From Labrys sp. WJW (lineage in GTDB: Bacteria > Pseudomonadota > Alphaproteobacteria > Rhizobiales > Labraceae): a stretch of DNA of 62,818 bases. Positions 25,416-34,712 of the stretch are shown one piece after another. Every line of letters begins with the position of its first letter. Within the stretch, counting starts at the first letter, position 1. The position numbers were made by a program, and so were the translations under genes. A model generated the notes under the pieces. The model made no database searches. It had not been told where the DNA came from and worked only from the letters and a program-made list of their open reading frames with translations. Location of the stretch: assembly GCF_001676615.1 (NCBI RefSeq), contig NZ_LYXZ01000075.1:1-62818 (forward strand), read 5' to 3'.

Positions 25416-27836
25416 TCAGCTTCTCAAGCGCTCACCCCGCGGGTCGAAGGCAGGCTCGGCGAGGATGCGCGCCTTGCGCGAGGCGCCCAATATGGCCACC
25501 GTCACGACATCGCCGGGTTGAGCCAGATCGGCTTTGACATAGGCAAGGGCCAATGACTGGCCGACCCAATAGCCATAGCTGCCGGAGGAAACCTGTCCGA
25601 GCGGGGTGCCGTCCGGCAGGAAGACCGGCTCGCCGCCAGTTGCGTCGGCATCCTCGGCCTCGATGGCCAGCGTGATCAGCCGGTCGCGCGGCGGATTGCC
25701 GGCGACAGCTGCATAGGCATCGCGATTGAGGAACTCGCCCTTGTCCAGCTTGATCAGGCGGGCGAGGCCGGATTCCTGGGGCCAATATTCGGGTGAGTAT
25801 TCCCGCCCCCAGCTGCCATAGCCCTTCTCGATACGCAGCGACGCCATCGCCCTCGCACCGACAGGGCCGGCACCGAGTCCCTTTCCGGCCGCGAGCAAAG
25901 CGCGATAGAGCGCTTCCTGGTCACCGGTCTGGCAATGAAGCTCCCAGCCGAGATCGCCGGTGAAGGAAACCCGCAGGGCCACCACCTCGACCCCGGCCAG
26001 ATTGAGACGGCGCGCCTGCATGAAGGGGAAGGAGCCGTTGGAAAGGTCTTCCGAAGTCAGGCCTTGCAGGAGCGCCCGCGCCTTTGGGCCGGCGACGCTG
26101 AAGCCGCACATGGCCTGCGTCATCGAGCGAAACAGCGTGCCCTCCGGCAGCGGCACCGCATTGAAGAAGCGCTGGTGATAGCGCTCCGCCATGCCGGAAC
26201 CGAAGACCATGTAGTTGTCATCGGCGAGCTTGGCGACCGTGAAGTCGCCGGCAACGCCGCCTCGCCGGCCGATCAGGGGGGTGAGGCGGATCTGGCCGGT
26301 CCGGTCCGGCATGCGATTGGCGAACAAAGCATCGAGCCAGGCCTGGGCACCCGGGCCAGTGACCTCATATTTGGCGAAATTGGAGATGTCGATGATGCCG
26401 GCATGCTCGCGCAGCATGCGGGCTTCCCGTCCCACCGGCTCCCACCAGTTCTGGCGCGCGAAACCGGCGGTCTCCTCCCGTGGCTCGCCGTCGGCGGCGA
26501 ACCAAAGCGGATGCTCCCAGCCGAAATTCAGGCCGAAGACGGCTCCCATGTCCTGCTGCATGGCATAAGCGGGGCGCGTGCGCACAGGCCGGCCGGCGCT
26601 GCGCTCCTCATTGGGAAAGTGGATCTTGAAGCGATGGCCGTATTGATCGCGCACCCGGGCCTTGGTGAAGGCCTTGTCGGCCCAGTCACCGAAGCGGGCG
26701 AGATCCCAGGCGAACATGTCGAGCGAGGGCTCGCCCTCGATCATCCATTCTGCGGCGAGCTTGCCCATGCCGCCCGACTGGGAGAAGCCGGGAATGATGC
26801 CGTTGCAGCAGAAATAATTCTTCATTTCCGGCACAGGGCCGAACAGAACGGCGCTGTCGGGTGACCAGATCATCGGGCCGTTGATCACCCGCCGGATGCC
26901 GGTCGAGCCGAGCACCGGCACGCGTTCGATCGCCCGCATCATGTTGTCTTCGATGCGGGCGAGATCGTCGGGAAACAACTCATGGCCGAAATTGGCGGGC
27001 GTGCCGTCCTCGGCCCAGAACCGCATGTCGCGCTCATAGGCGCCGACCAGCAAGCCCAAGCCCTCCTGGCGCAGGTAATATTCGCCGTCGCGATCCGCGA
27101 CAGAGGGCAGGCGCCGATCGAGCGCGGCGATCTCGGGGATGGTTTGCGTGACGAAATACTGATGCTCGGTCGGCATCAGCGGTAGCGTCAGCCCGGCCAT
27201 GGCCGCCACCTCGCGGGCCCACAGGCCCGCGGCATTGACGACCCATTGCGTGCGGATGTCGCCTTTTGGCGTGCGCACGATCCAACTGCCGTCGGGCTGG
27301 GCCTCGGTGCCCGTCACTGGCGTGAAGCGGTGGATTTCGGCGCCGCGCTGGCGTGCCCCGGTGGCATAGGCGGCCGTCACGCCCGACGGATCGACATTGC
27401 CGCCCTCGGGCTCGAACATGATGCAGCGTATGCCGGAGAAATCGACAAGCGGATGCAGTTTTTCGGCCTCGTTGCGCGAGACCTCGTAGAAGTTCATGCC
27501 ATAGCGGCGGGCCTTGGCTTCCTGCAGCCGCAACTGGTGCTCGCGCTCTTCGGTCTGGGCCAGATAGAGGGAGCCGGGCTGGAAGATGCCGCAGCCCTGG
27601 CCGGTTTCGGCCTCGAGCTCCTTGTAGAGTGCCATGGTGTAGTGCTGCAGGCGGCTGATATTGGTGGAGTCGTGCAGGCCGTGAATGTTGGCGGCCGCAT
27701 GCCAGGTCGATCCCGAAGTGAGTTCGTCCCGTTCCAGCAGGACGACATCGGTCCAGCCGAGCTTGGCGAGGTGATAGAGGATCGAGCAACCGATCAAACC
27801 GCCGCCGATGACGACGGCCTGGGCATGGCTACGCAT
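25416..27836 (-). CDS. Dimethylglycine/sarcosine dehydrogenase-like FAD protein with GcvT domain
   Basis: The start at 27836 (MRSHAQAVVIGGG) gives 806 residues. The N-terminal FAD domain has GGGLIG (11-16) and the GSTWHAAA segment, whose His46 matches the covalent flavin-linking His of dimethylglycine and sarcosine dehydrogenases. A FAO-type linker domain follows (about 375-440). The C-terminal half is a GcvT-like tetrahydrofolate-binding domain (GDLGWELHC, SLRIEKGYGSWGREYSPE, ending AYVKADLAQPGDVV). It would oxidatively demethylate an N-methyl amine and pass the one-carbon unit to folate, so it fits the methylated-amine island. Confidence 0.87.
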   Translation of the reverse strand: MRSHAQAVVIGGGLIGCSILYHLAKLGWTDVVLLERDELTSGSTWHAAANIHGLHDSTNISRLQHYTMALYKELEAETGQGCGIFQPGSLYLAQTEEREHQLRLQEAKARRYGMNFYEVSRNEAEKLHPLVDFSGIRCIMFEPEGGNVDPSGVTAAYATGARQRGAEIHRFTPVTGTEAQPDGSWIVRTPKGDIRTQWVVNAAGLWAREVAAMAGLTLPLMPTEHQYFVTQTIPEIAALDRRLPSVADRDGEYYLRQEGLGLLVGAYERDMRFWAEDGTPANFGHELFPDDLARIEDNMMRAIERVPVLGSTGIRRVINGPMIWSPDSAVLFGPVPEMKNYFCCNGIIPGFSQSGGMGKLAAEWMIEGEPSLDMFAWDLARFGDWADKAFTKARVRDQYGHRFKIHFPNEERSAGRPVRTRPAYAMQQDMGAVFGLNFGWEHPLWFAADGEPREETAGFARQNWWEPVGREARMLREHAGIIDISNFAKYEVTGPGAQAWLDALFANRMPDRTGQIRLTPLIGRRGGVAGDFTVAKLADDNYMVFGSGMAERYHQRFFNAVPLPEGTLFRSMTQAMCGFSVAGPKARALLQGLTSEDLSNGSFPFMQARRLNLAGVEVVALRVSFTGDLGWELHCQTGDQEALYRALLAAGKGLGAGPVGARAMASLRIEKGYGSWGREYSPEYWPQESGLARLIKLDKGEFLNRDAYAAVAGNPPRDRLITLAIEAEDADATGGEPVFLPDGTPLGQVSSGSYGYWVGQSLALAYVKADLAQPGDVVTVAILGASRKARILAEPAFDPRGERLRS

Positions 27837-28241
27837 GGAACGTACTTCCCGATGAACAACCGTCCGGCGAAGGCCGGTTGCCATCGGAAGATCCGCGGCG
27901 GGGCATTTGCCTGACCGCCCAAATCTAGGCAGCGGCGGGCTGGGCGGGTAGGCGGCCTTCCAGGCAAAAACTCGGTATTCGATCGAGAATGACCAAATAA
28001 AACGAGGTCATTGGCCTCGCGATCTTCGCTTGTTGTCGAACCTGTCAGGCCTAGGATCGGATCGGGGAAGTCTATCGGAGGATAGCGTCAGAGCAAGCGG
28101 CGTTGAGATCGCCTCTTCCTGGGATCGCCGGCATCCTGCCGGCTCTTCCTTACCTCCAACGGCCCGTGTCCAAGAGCCGGCAGGATGCCGGCGATCCCAG
28201 GCCTCCCCGCCTTCGGCGTATCGGTATTGTCAAACTTGGTA
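27837..28241. other. Intergenic region with a long hairpin
   Basis: No gene is evident. It should contain the promoter of the leftward dimethylglycine-dehydrogenase-like gene and the 3' side of the LysR gene. The main structure is the 30-bp inverted repeat at 28118-28201, described separately. Confidence 0.5.
28118..28201. repeat. Perfect 30-bp inverted repeat with 24-base loop
   Basis: The arms are 28118-28147 and 28172-28201. The left arm reads CCTGGGATCGCCGG, then CATCCTGCCGGCTCTT. It lies downstream of the LysR gene's stop and could terminate transcription, but its relative at 46745-46905 shows it belongs to an interspersed repeat family. Confidence 0.9.
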
Positions 28242-29129
28242 TCAGGCTGCCTCCGCCCTGGCGCGGGCCAGGATCCATTCCTTGACGATTTTCACCACGC
28301 TACCCTTGGATGAGGCGTTGTCGGAAAGATAATAGCCCCACGGGCTGGGCGGGCGAACGCTGAAGGGTTCGGCCAGGAGCCCTCTCTTCAGAAAGGGGCG
28401 GGCGAGCGAAAGCTGCACGGCCACGCAACCCGCGCCGGCCGCCGCCAGTTCCAGGGCGATGTTGGAGGAGTTGGTGCTGAGATATTTCTCATGCTCCGAC
28501 GTCTCGATGCCGAGGGCGGCTCCCATGCATTGCCAATATTCCTGCCGGCTGTGGACGAAGATCCAGCCCTGCTTGAGGATATCGGGGGGGGAGCGGATCG
28601 CGTTCGGGCCCGACAGGAATTGCGGCGCGCAAAGCAAGGCAAGGCTCTCGTCCCACAGGGCAATCGCCGCAGGCGGCTTGTTGTCGAAGCGCCTCGCGGC
28701 GATGGTGAGATCGGCTGCCGGCTCGCTGGGGTCTTCCCAGATCGTGCCATGCAGCACTACCTCGATGTCCGGGTGCCTGGCGTGGAAGGTGGCGATACAG
28801 CCGGTGAGCCAGTTGGTGGCAAGCGTCGCCGGGCAGGAAATCACCACCGTCCGGTTGCGGACGGAGGCAAGGATGGCTTCGGTGGCGTGATCGATCTGGT
28901 CGAGCGCCTGCCGAAGCGTCGGCAGGAAGGCCTCGCCCATCTCGGTCAGCTTCAGGCTGCGCGGGTAGCGCACGAACAATTGCCGGCCGATATAATGTTC
29001 CAGCGCCCGCACATGGGTGCTGATGGCGGCCTGGGTGTAGCCCAGTTCCTTGGCCGCCTCGGTAAAGCTCAAATGGCGGGCCGAGCATTCGAACGAGCGG
29101 ATGTAGTTGAGCGGAGGAGGGGGCTTCAT
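28242..29129 (-). CDS. LysR-family regulator (GcvA-like)
   Basis: The protein has 295 residues. The N-terminal helix-turn-helix (YIRSFECSARHLSFTEAAKELGYTQAAISTHVRALE) covers about residues 9-44, and the periplasmic-binding-like effector domain follows. GcvA-like features include the ALEHYIGRQLFVRYPRSLKLTE stretch. It is divergent from the mttB gene and likely regulates it, the neighbouring dehydrogenase gene, or both. Confidence 0.88.
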   Translation of the reverse strand: MKPPPPLNYIRSFECSARHLSFTEAAKELGYTQAAISTHVRALEHYIGRQLFVRYPRSLKLTEMGEAFLPTLRQALDQIDHATEAILASVRNRTVVISCPATLATNWLTGCIATFHARHPDIEVVLHGTIWEDPSEPAADLTIAARRFDNKPPAAIALWDESLALLCAPQFLSGPNAIRSPPDILKQGWIFVHSRQEYWQCMGAALGIETSEHEKYLSTNSSNIALELAAAGAGCVAVQLSLARPFLKRGLLAEPFSVRPPSPWGYYLSDNASSKGSVVKIVKEWILARARAEAA

Positions 29130-29308
29130 GGCGGCTCTTGATGTTTGCCGGAGGCTAGTCCAACCCCGCCTGCCTATTCAATGTCGCTTTTCGCCATGAC
29201 ATCAATTTTTTTGGGCAATGCCGCCAAACTAATCGCGTGAAAGGCCCGTCCCGCCGCACCTATCATGCCGAGTTGTCGGATGAATAAACCAGGGTGGGCG
29301 TAGCGGGC

Positions 29309-30844
29309 ATGACACAGGACAGGCGTAGCGGGGGGCGCCGATCGAGAAGCACACGGGGCGGGGGCATTCCCCAACTGCCCTGGCAGCGCGTGTCGAACCC
29401 CTATTCACCCATGCAGATGTTGGATGAAGACCGCATGGAGGTGCTGCATCGCAGCTCGATGCGCATTCTTTCCGAACTCGGCATCCGGGTGATGAGCACG
29501 CGGGCGATGGATCTGTTCGAAAAGGCCGGCGCGCTCGTCGACCGGGACAGCCAGACCATCCGCATCGACGAGACGCTGGTGAAGGAGGCGCTCCGCACCG
29601 CGCCGAGCCGCTTTACCCTGACCGGCCGCAACCCCGACAAACAGCTCGAGATCGGCGGCAATGCGCTGGTCTTCGGCCTGGTGGCCGGGCCGCCCAACGT
29701 ACATGACCGCGTCAACGGCCGACGAGCGGGTAATCTTGCAGACTATGAGAACTTCACCCGCCTGGCGCATTATTTCAACGCCATCCACATCCTGGGCAAC
29801 CAGGTGTGCGCGCCGATCGAATTGCCGGCCAATTCGCGTCATCTCGATACCTACAGGGCCAATCTGCAGCTCAGCGACCTCAGCTTTCACTGCAGCGCCA
29901 TCGGGCGCGGCCGGGCCATGGACGCCATCAACATGATGGCGATCGGCCGCGGCATCACGCTGGAAGAGATGCGCGCCTCGCCCGGTGTCATCACCATCAT
30001 CTCCGTCAACTCGCCGCGCCTCTTCGACGACGCCATGGCGGATGGCCTCATGGCCATGGCCGAGCATGGCCAGCCGGTGACGGTGACCCCCTTCACGCTG
30101 ATGGGCGCGATGACGCCGGTGACTTTGGCGGCTGCCCTGTGCCAGCAGAACGCCGAGGCCTTGTTCGGCGTCGTGCTGACGCAGCTCGTCAATCCGGGCA
30201 CGCCGGTGATGTATGGTGCCTTCACCTCCAATGTCGACATGCGTTCCGGCGCGCCGGCCTTCGGCACGCCCGAGAATACCAAGGCCAACATCATCGCCGG
30301 CCAGCTCGCGCGGCGCTACGGCCTGCCCTACCGCACCTCCAATGCCAATGCTTCCAACGCCGTCGACCTGCAGGCAGCCTATGAGACGGAGATGGCGACC
30401 TGGGGCGCTGTCCTGGGCGGGGCCAACCTGATCTATCATGCCGCCGGCTGGCTGGAGGGCGGCCTCACGGCATCCTATGAAAAGCTCGTCCTCGACGTCG
30501 AGATCCTCCAGAACATGATGGAGTTCCTGCGGCCCATGCCCTTCGAGGAGGACGACCTGGGCTTCGAGGCGATCAAGGCCGTGCCGGCCGGCGGGCATTT
30601 CTTCGGCAGCGAACACACGATGTCGCGCTACGAAACCGCCTTCTATCAGCCGATGCTCTCCAATTGGCAGAACTATGGCAGCTGGCAGGAGGCAGGGGGG
30701 CGTGACGCGCTCGAGCGGGCGACCGGCCTCTGGCAGCAGGCCTTGCGGGAGTACCAGGAACCCGCGATGGACGATGCTGTTCGCGAGGAACTCGAGGCCT
30801 ATATCACGCGCCGGCGCGCCGAGATCGGTGCCGGGGAACCCTGA
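29309..30844 (+). CDS. MttB-family trimethylamine/betaine:corrinoid methyltransferase (non-pyrrolysine)
   Basis: The ATG at 29309 gives 511 residues (a GTG at 29294 is an alternative). Family segments include RMEVLHRSSMRILSELGIRV, FGLVAGPPNVHD, FTRLAHYFNAIHI, LNPGTPVMYGAFTSNVDMRSGAPAFGTPE and QNMMEFLRPMPFEEDDLGFE. No in-frame TAG is present, so it is a non-pyrrolysine MttB, the group that includes glycine-betaine, proline-betaine and carnitine methyltransferases. These transfer a methyl group to a corrinoid protein, but no corrinoid protein gene is in this window. The next gene, a GbdR-like regulator, follows by 3-48 bases. Confidence 0.87.
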   Translation: MTQDRRSGGRRSRSTRGGGIPQLPWQRVSNPYSPMQMLDEDRMEVLHRSSMRILSELGIRVMSTRAMDLFEKAGALVDRDSQTIRIDETLVKEALRTAPSRFTLTGRNPDKQLEIGGNALVFGLVAGPPNVHDRVNGRRAGNLADYENFTRLAHYFNAIHILGNQVCAPIELPANSRHLDTYRANLQLSDLSFHCSAIGRGRAMDAINMMAIGRGITLEEMRASPGVITIISVNSPRLFDDAMADGLMAMAEHGQPVTVTPFTLMGAMTPVTLAAALCQQNAEALFGVVLTQLVNPGTPVMYGAFTSNVDMRSGAPAFGTPENTKANIIAGQLARRYGLPYRTSNANASNAVDLQAAYETEMATWGAVLGGANLIYHAAGWLEGGLTASYEKLVLDVEILQNMMEFLRPMPFEEDDLGFEAIKAVPAGGHFFGSEHTMSRYETAFYQPMLSNWQNYGSWQEAGGRDALERATGLWQQALREYQEPAMDDAVREELEAYITRRRAEIGAGEP

Positions 30845-30892
30845 GGCATGCCGCGCAAGGCCCGGCATGCGAACGAGGAAGGGATCGATGCC

Positions 30893-31894
30893 ATGGAGAC
30901 GAGGCCGAGCGAAAGGCCGGTCGGCGAGACGATCCGCTTTGCCGTGCTGATGTTCCCGGGCTTTCCGCTGATGGCGTTCAGCTCGGTGATCGAGCCGCTG
31001 CGCGCCGCCAATACGCTGTCGGGCAGGTGCTGCTATTCCTGGATCACGGTCGGTCCGGACGACGCCAAGGTGCGAGCCTCGAACGGCATCAACATCGAGC
31101 CGGATTTCGGCGTCCGGAACGCGCCTTCCGTCGATCGCATCGTGGTGTGCTCGGGCGGCGATGCCGATCATCTGGTCGCCGAGGATGCCATGGCCTGGAT
31201 CCGCCGCAACCTCAGGGCCGGTGCCGACCTCGGCTCGGTCGCCGACGCGGCCTTCCTGCTGGCCCGGGCCGGGTTGCTCGACGGCCATGCCTGCACCCTG
31301 CATTGGACCAGCCAGCCGGCCTTTCGCGAGGCCTTCCCGGGCCTCGACATGAAGCGGGACCTCTATGTGATCGACCGGCGGCGCTTCACGGCTGCAGGCG
31401 GGGTGGGCAGCCTCGACATGATGCTGGAGATGATCGGCCGCGACCATGGCAGCGAGCTGTCTTCCGGCGTCGCCGAATGGTTCGTGCACAGCCCGTTGCG
31501 GTCGAGCGTGGACCGGCGGTTGATGCCGTTGCGCCTGCGCACCGGGATCGGCGACGAACTCGTGCTGGCTGCGGTGGCGATCATGGAGGACTGTGTCGAG
31601 GACCTGCTGCGCATGGATGCGCTGGCGCGGCGCCTCGGCGTATCGGCCGACAAGCTCGAACGTTGTTTCCGCTCAGAGCTCGGCGTCACGCCGAGCCACT
31701 ACTACCGCAGCCTGCGGCTGAGGCGGGCGGCCGACCTGCTCACCCATTCGAGCCTGCGGGTCGGCGAGGTGGCCCTGGCCTGCGGCTTCAACAATGCGGC
31801 CAATTTCTCCCGGGCCTTCCGCGACAGCTTCGGCTACGCACCCCGGGGCGTGCGCCAGCGCAAGTCGATCTCGGGGGAGGTGCCCCGGATATGA
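30893..31894 (+). CDS. GlxA/GbdR-like regulator: DJ-1/PfpI domain plus AraC-type DNA-binding domain
   Basis: The start at 30893 (METRPSERPVGETIRFAVLMF) gives 333 residues; a GbdR-like protein rarely needs the 15 extra residues from 30848. Residues 14-190 are a class I glutamine-amidotransferase-like domain (VLMFPGFPLMAFSSVIEPLRAAN). Two AraC helix-turn-helix units cover the C-terminal 100 residues (MDALARRLGVSADKLERCFRSELG; VGEVALACGFNNAANFSRAFRDSFG). Family members such as GbdR and CdhR sense glycine betaine or carnitine. It is a likely activator of the downstream operon. Confidence 0.88.
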   Translation: METRPSERPVGETIRFAVLMFPGFPLMAFSSVIEPLRAANTLSGRCCYSWITVGPDDAKVRASNGINIEPDFGVRNAPSVDRIVVCSGGDADHLVAEDAMAWIRRNLRAGADLGSVADAAFLLARAGLLDGHACTLHWTSQPAFREAFPGLDMKRDLYVIDRRRFTAAGGVGSLDMMLEMIGRDHGSELSSGVAEWFVHSPLRSSVDRRLMPLRLRTGIGDELVLAAVAIMEDCVEDLLRMDALARRLGVSADKLERCFRSELGVTPSHYYRSLRLRRAADLLTHSSLRVGEVALACGFNNAANFSRAFRDSFGYAPRGVRQRKSISGEVPRI

Positions 31895-31935
31895 CAAGAA
31901 GGGTGACAAATGGCTGCCCAGCGGAATCGCGCATA

Positions 31936-31950
31936 GTTTTCGCGGAAAAC
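31936..31950. promoter_or_regulatory. Small dyad upstream of the M24 gene
   Basis: GTTTTC and GAAAAC flank GCG in the 109-base gap between the regulator and the M24 gene, within a GCGC-rich setting. It is a candidate operator or hairpin for the downstream operon. Confidence 0.3.
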
Positions 31951-32003
31951 GCGCAAACAATGCGCGCGCGGGTTGGCCACTGTTCATGGACAGGAGAACG
32001 TTC

Positions 32004-33308
32004 ATGAGCATTGTGGTTTTCGATCCGGATCGCGTCGAGGATGTCGACTTCAAGGATCGCATGCGCCATCCGGCGGCTGCTGATCCGGCCGGCGGCATGT
32101 GGCTTTCCGATACCGAGCCTTCCTTCATCGATGCCGATGCCCTGCGCAAGGGGCGTCTTGCCCGGCTGCGGCGATGGATGGCCGAGGCGGGCTATGGCGC
32201 GGTCGTGCTGTTCGATCCCTACAACCAGCGCTATGCCACCGGCTCGCGCAACATGTTCGGCTATTTCCTGCGCAATTCCACGCGCTATTTCTTCATCCCG
32301 ACCGAAGGGCCGATCGTCCTGTTCGAATATCCGCAGAGCTACCATGTCTCGATGGTGCTCGACACGGTCGACGAGGCCCGCCCCTCCAAGCTCGTCTGGT
32401 CGTCGGTCTCCGGCCGGGACGACGAGACGGCCGGCCCCTTTGCAGAAGAGATCACCGAACTCCTCAAGACGCATGGCGGCGGGTCGATGAAGCTCGGCCT
32501 CGACCGCTGCAGCCATCTGCAGGCGTTGGCGCTGCAAAAACGCGGCTGCGACGTCAGGGATTGCCAGGGCGAGATCCTGGCGGTGCGCGCGGTCAAGACA
32601 CCGGAGGAGGTCAAGTGCCTCCAGGTCTCGATGGCCGGTGCCGAAGCCGCCGTTGCCTCGGTTCGGGAAGCAATCAAGCCGGGCGTTTCGGAGAACGAGC
32701 TCTTCGCCATCATGTATCACGAGGTGATCCGGCAGGGCGGCGAATTCATCGAGACGCGCCTTTTGAGCTCGGGCCAGCGCACCAATCCCTGGTTCAACGA
32801 GGCGAGCGGGCGCAAGATCCGCCCGGGCGAACTGGTGGCCCTCGATACCGATACGATCGGCTGCTACGGCTACTATTCCGATTTCTCCCGCACCTTCCGC
32901 TGCGGTCCGGGCAAGCCCACGGCCTATCAGAAGATGCTGTACCGCATGTCCTACGACCAGGTGCAGCACAATATCGGCATCGTGAAGCCGGGCATGGCCT
33001 TCCGCGAGATCGCCGAGAAGGCCTGGAAGATCCCGGAGCGCTTCGTCGACCAGCGCTACACCTCGGTGATGCACGGCGTGGGCATGCATGGGGAGACACC
33101 GTTCATCGCCCATTCGATCGATTACGAGACCTATGGCCGCGACGGCCACCTGGTGCCGGGCATGGTCGTCTCGGTGGAAAGCTATATCGGCGAGAAGGGC
33201 GGGCGCGAAGGCGTCAAGCTCGAAGACGAGATCCTCATCACCGAGACCGGCACGGAGCTGCTGTCGCGCTTTCCCTATGAAGACGAATTCCTGGAAGGAC
33301 AGATCTGA
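32004..33308 (+). CDS. M24-family (creatinase/Xaa-Pro peptidase fold) protein related to DddP
   Basis: The ATG at 32004 (SD AGGAGA, 7 bases upstream) gives 434 residues. The pita-bread domain has a complete metal-ligand set: D281, D283, D293, H357, E392 and E407. Overall sequence (IETRLLSSGQRTNPWF, LDTDTIGCYGYYSDFSRT, MHGVGM, SVESYIGEKGG) resembles the DMSP lyase DddP as I remember it. The catalytic Asp of DddP (Asp377 in the Ruegeria enzyme) appears as Gly363, while the neighbouring Tyr is kept (Y352). It may therefore cleave a different C-N or C-S substrate, for example a betaine. It belongs to an operon with a betaine importer. Confidence 0.8.
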   Translation: MSIVVFDPDRVEDVDFKDRMRHPAAADPAGGMWLSDTEPSFIDADALRKGRLARLRRWMAEAGYGAVVLFDPYNQRYATGSRNMFGYFLRNSTRYFFIPTEGPIVLFEYPQSYHVSMVLDTVDEARPSKLVWSSVSGRDDETAGPFAEEITELLKTHGGGSMKLGLDRCSHLQALALQKRGCDVRDCQGEILAVRAVKTPEEVKCLQVSMAGAEAAVASVREAIKPGVSENELFAIMYHEVIRQGGEFIETRLLSSGQRTNPWFNEASGRKIRPGELVALDTDTIGCYGYYSDFSRTFRCGPGKPTAYQKMLYRMSYDQVQHNIGIVKPGMAFREIAEKAWKIPERFVDQRYTSVMHGVGMHGETPFIAHSIDYETYGRDGHLVPGMVVSVESYIGEKGGREGVKLEDEILITETGTELLSRFPYEDEFLEGQI

Positions 33309-33309
33309 C

Positions 33310-33990
33310 GTGAAACGGACGCTTCGCATCGACACCGGCAAGATGGCGGCCATCTTCATCGATCTCCAGGAGGAGCATCGGGCCGATCCGCGCTATCTGG
33401 TCGAAGGCTATGCCGGCGTCCTGGCGCGGGCGCGCCGCCTGCAGGATGCGGCACGCCGGCATGGCATGCCGCTCTATCACGCCGCCTATGTCGTGGATCC
33501 GGCGGCGCCCGGCCGCCCGTTCCATCCGATGCAGGCTGACGGACGCTCGGCCTTCAGCGACAAGGACGATCCCAACATCGCGATCTGCGCCGAGGTGGCG
33601 CCGGCTCCAGGGGAGGCAGTCATCTTCAAATCGGAACCCAGCCTGTTCGGCGTTGCCTCACCGGCGGAAGAACTTCAGCGCAAGGGCATCGAATGGCTGG
33701 CGATCGCGGGGGTGTGGACCGAGGCCTGCGTCGATGCGACGGTCAAGGATGCCGTGGCCCTCGGCTTCCACGTGCTGCTGGTCAAGGATGCCTGCGGTAC
33801 CGCGAGCACCGCGATGCACCAGACCGCCATCCTCAACCTGGCGAACCGGCTCTATGGCGGCGCGGTGGTGTCGACGGACGACGCCTGCCGCCTGATGGCG
33901 GGCGGGCCTGTCGAGGCCTGGCAGGTCCAGGGCTCGGTGCCCCTGCGTTTCACCTATGAGAATGCCTCAGGTCTCTACGCGGAACTGTGA
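33310..33990 (+). CDS. Isochorismatase-family cysteine hydrolase
   Basis: The GTG at 33310, one base after the M24 stop, gives 226 residues. The catalytic triad D18 (FIDLQ), K107 (IFKSEPSLF) and C140 (TEACVDATV) is intact, with a cis-peptide region VWTEA. Such enzymes hydrolyse amides such as N-carbamoylsarcosine, nicotinamide or ureidoacrylate. In this operon an amidase acting on an N-methyl compound is the most natural idea. Coupled to the M24 gene. Confidence 0.85.
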   Translation: MKRTLRIDTGKMAAIFIDLQEEHRADPRYLVEGYAGVLARARRLQDAARRHGMPLYHAAYVVDPAAPGRPFHPMQADGRSAFSDKDDPNIAICAEVAPAPGEAVIFKSEPSLFGVASPAEELQRKGIEWLAIAGVWTEACVDATVKDAVALGFHVLLVKDACGTASTAMHQTAILNLANRLYGGAVVSTDDACRLMAGGPVEAWQVQGSVPLRFTYENASGLYAEL

Positions 33991-34046
33991 GGGATGGTTT
34001 GCGGGTTCGAACGACGAAGACAAGACGAGGATCGCGGCGCATCGGC

Positions 34047-34712
34047 ATGATGGAAATCCTGACCTTCATCTCCGACAATCTCCATGTGATCGGTGCCAGG
34101 GCACTCGAGCACATTTCCATCGTCTTCGTGGCGGTGAGCATCGCCATCGCCACGGCGGTACCGATCGGCATTGCGATCACCCAGTCCAAAACCGCGGCCG
34201 ATGCCGTGCTCTATCTCGCCTCCATCATGATCACCGTGCCGTCCATCGCGCTGTTCGGGCTGATGATTCCGCTGCTTTCGCCTCTTGGCCACGGCATCGG
34301 CTATGTGCCGGCGGTGATCGCCGTGATCCTCTATTCGCAGCTTCCGATCATCCGCAACACCTATACCGCCATCGCCAATGTCGATCCGGCCCTTAGGGAA
34401 GCGGCCACGGGCATGGGCATGAGCACGGTCCAGCGGCTGCGCCAGGTCGAGATCCCCCTGGCCGTGCCGGTGATCATGGCGGGCGTGCGCACCGCCGTGG
34501 TGATGAATATCGGGGTGACCGCCATCGCCGCCTATATCGGCGCCGGCGGGCTCGGCACCTTCATCTCGCGCGGCATCAGCCAGTCCGATCCGCGGCAGCT
34601 GATCACGGGAGCCTTGGCCGTGTCTCTTCTGGCGATCGCCGCAGACCTGCTTCTCGCTCTGGTGCAGTGGCTGCTGACTTCCAAGGGCATCAAGGGCGGA
34701 GCGAGCCGATGA
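34047..34712 (+). CDS. Osmoprotectant-type ABC permease (OpuBB/YehY-like)
   Basis: The start at 34047 (MMEILTFISDNLHVIG) gives 221 residues, with about six membrane helices and the ATPase-contact loop REAATGMGMSTVQRLRQVEIPLAVP. TVPSIALFGLMIPLLSPLG is typical of the OpuB/OpuC family. It overlaps the ATPase gene by four bases (ATGA). Confidence 0.88.
   Translation: MMEILTFISDNLHVIGARALEHISIVFVAVSIAIATAVPIGIAITQSKTAADAVLYLASIMITVPSIALFGLMIPLLSPLGHGIGYVPAVIAVILYSQLPIIRNTYTAIANVDPALREAATGMGMSTVQRLRQVEIPLAVPVIMAGVRTAVVMNIGVTAIAAYIGAGGLGTFISRGISQSDPRQLITGALAVSLLAIAADLLLALVQWLLTSKGIKGGASR

Noticed and set aside
29309..30844. Pyrrolysine-containing MttB
   Set aside because: There is no in-frame TAG and the gene ends at an ordinary TGA.
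29405..31489. A 694-codon open frame on the minus strand
   Set aside because: It mirrors the mttB and GbdR-like genes, which have strong family motifs, and shows His/Arg-rich composition typical of antisense frames.
32004..33308. Naming the M24 gene dddP
   Set aside because: The catalytic Asp position appears to be Gly, and the operon carries a quaternary-amine importer. DMSP lyase activity would be an overclaim.
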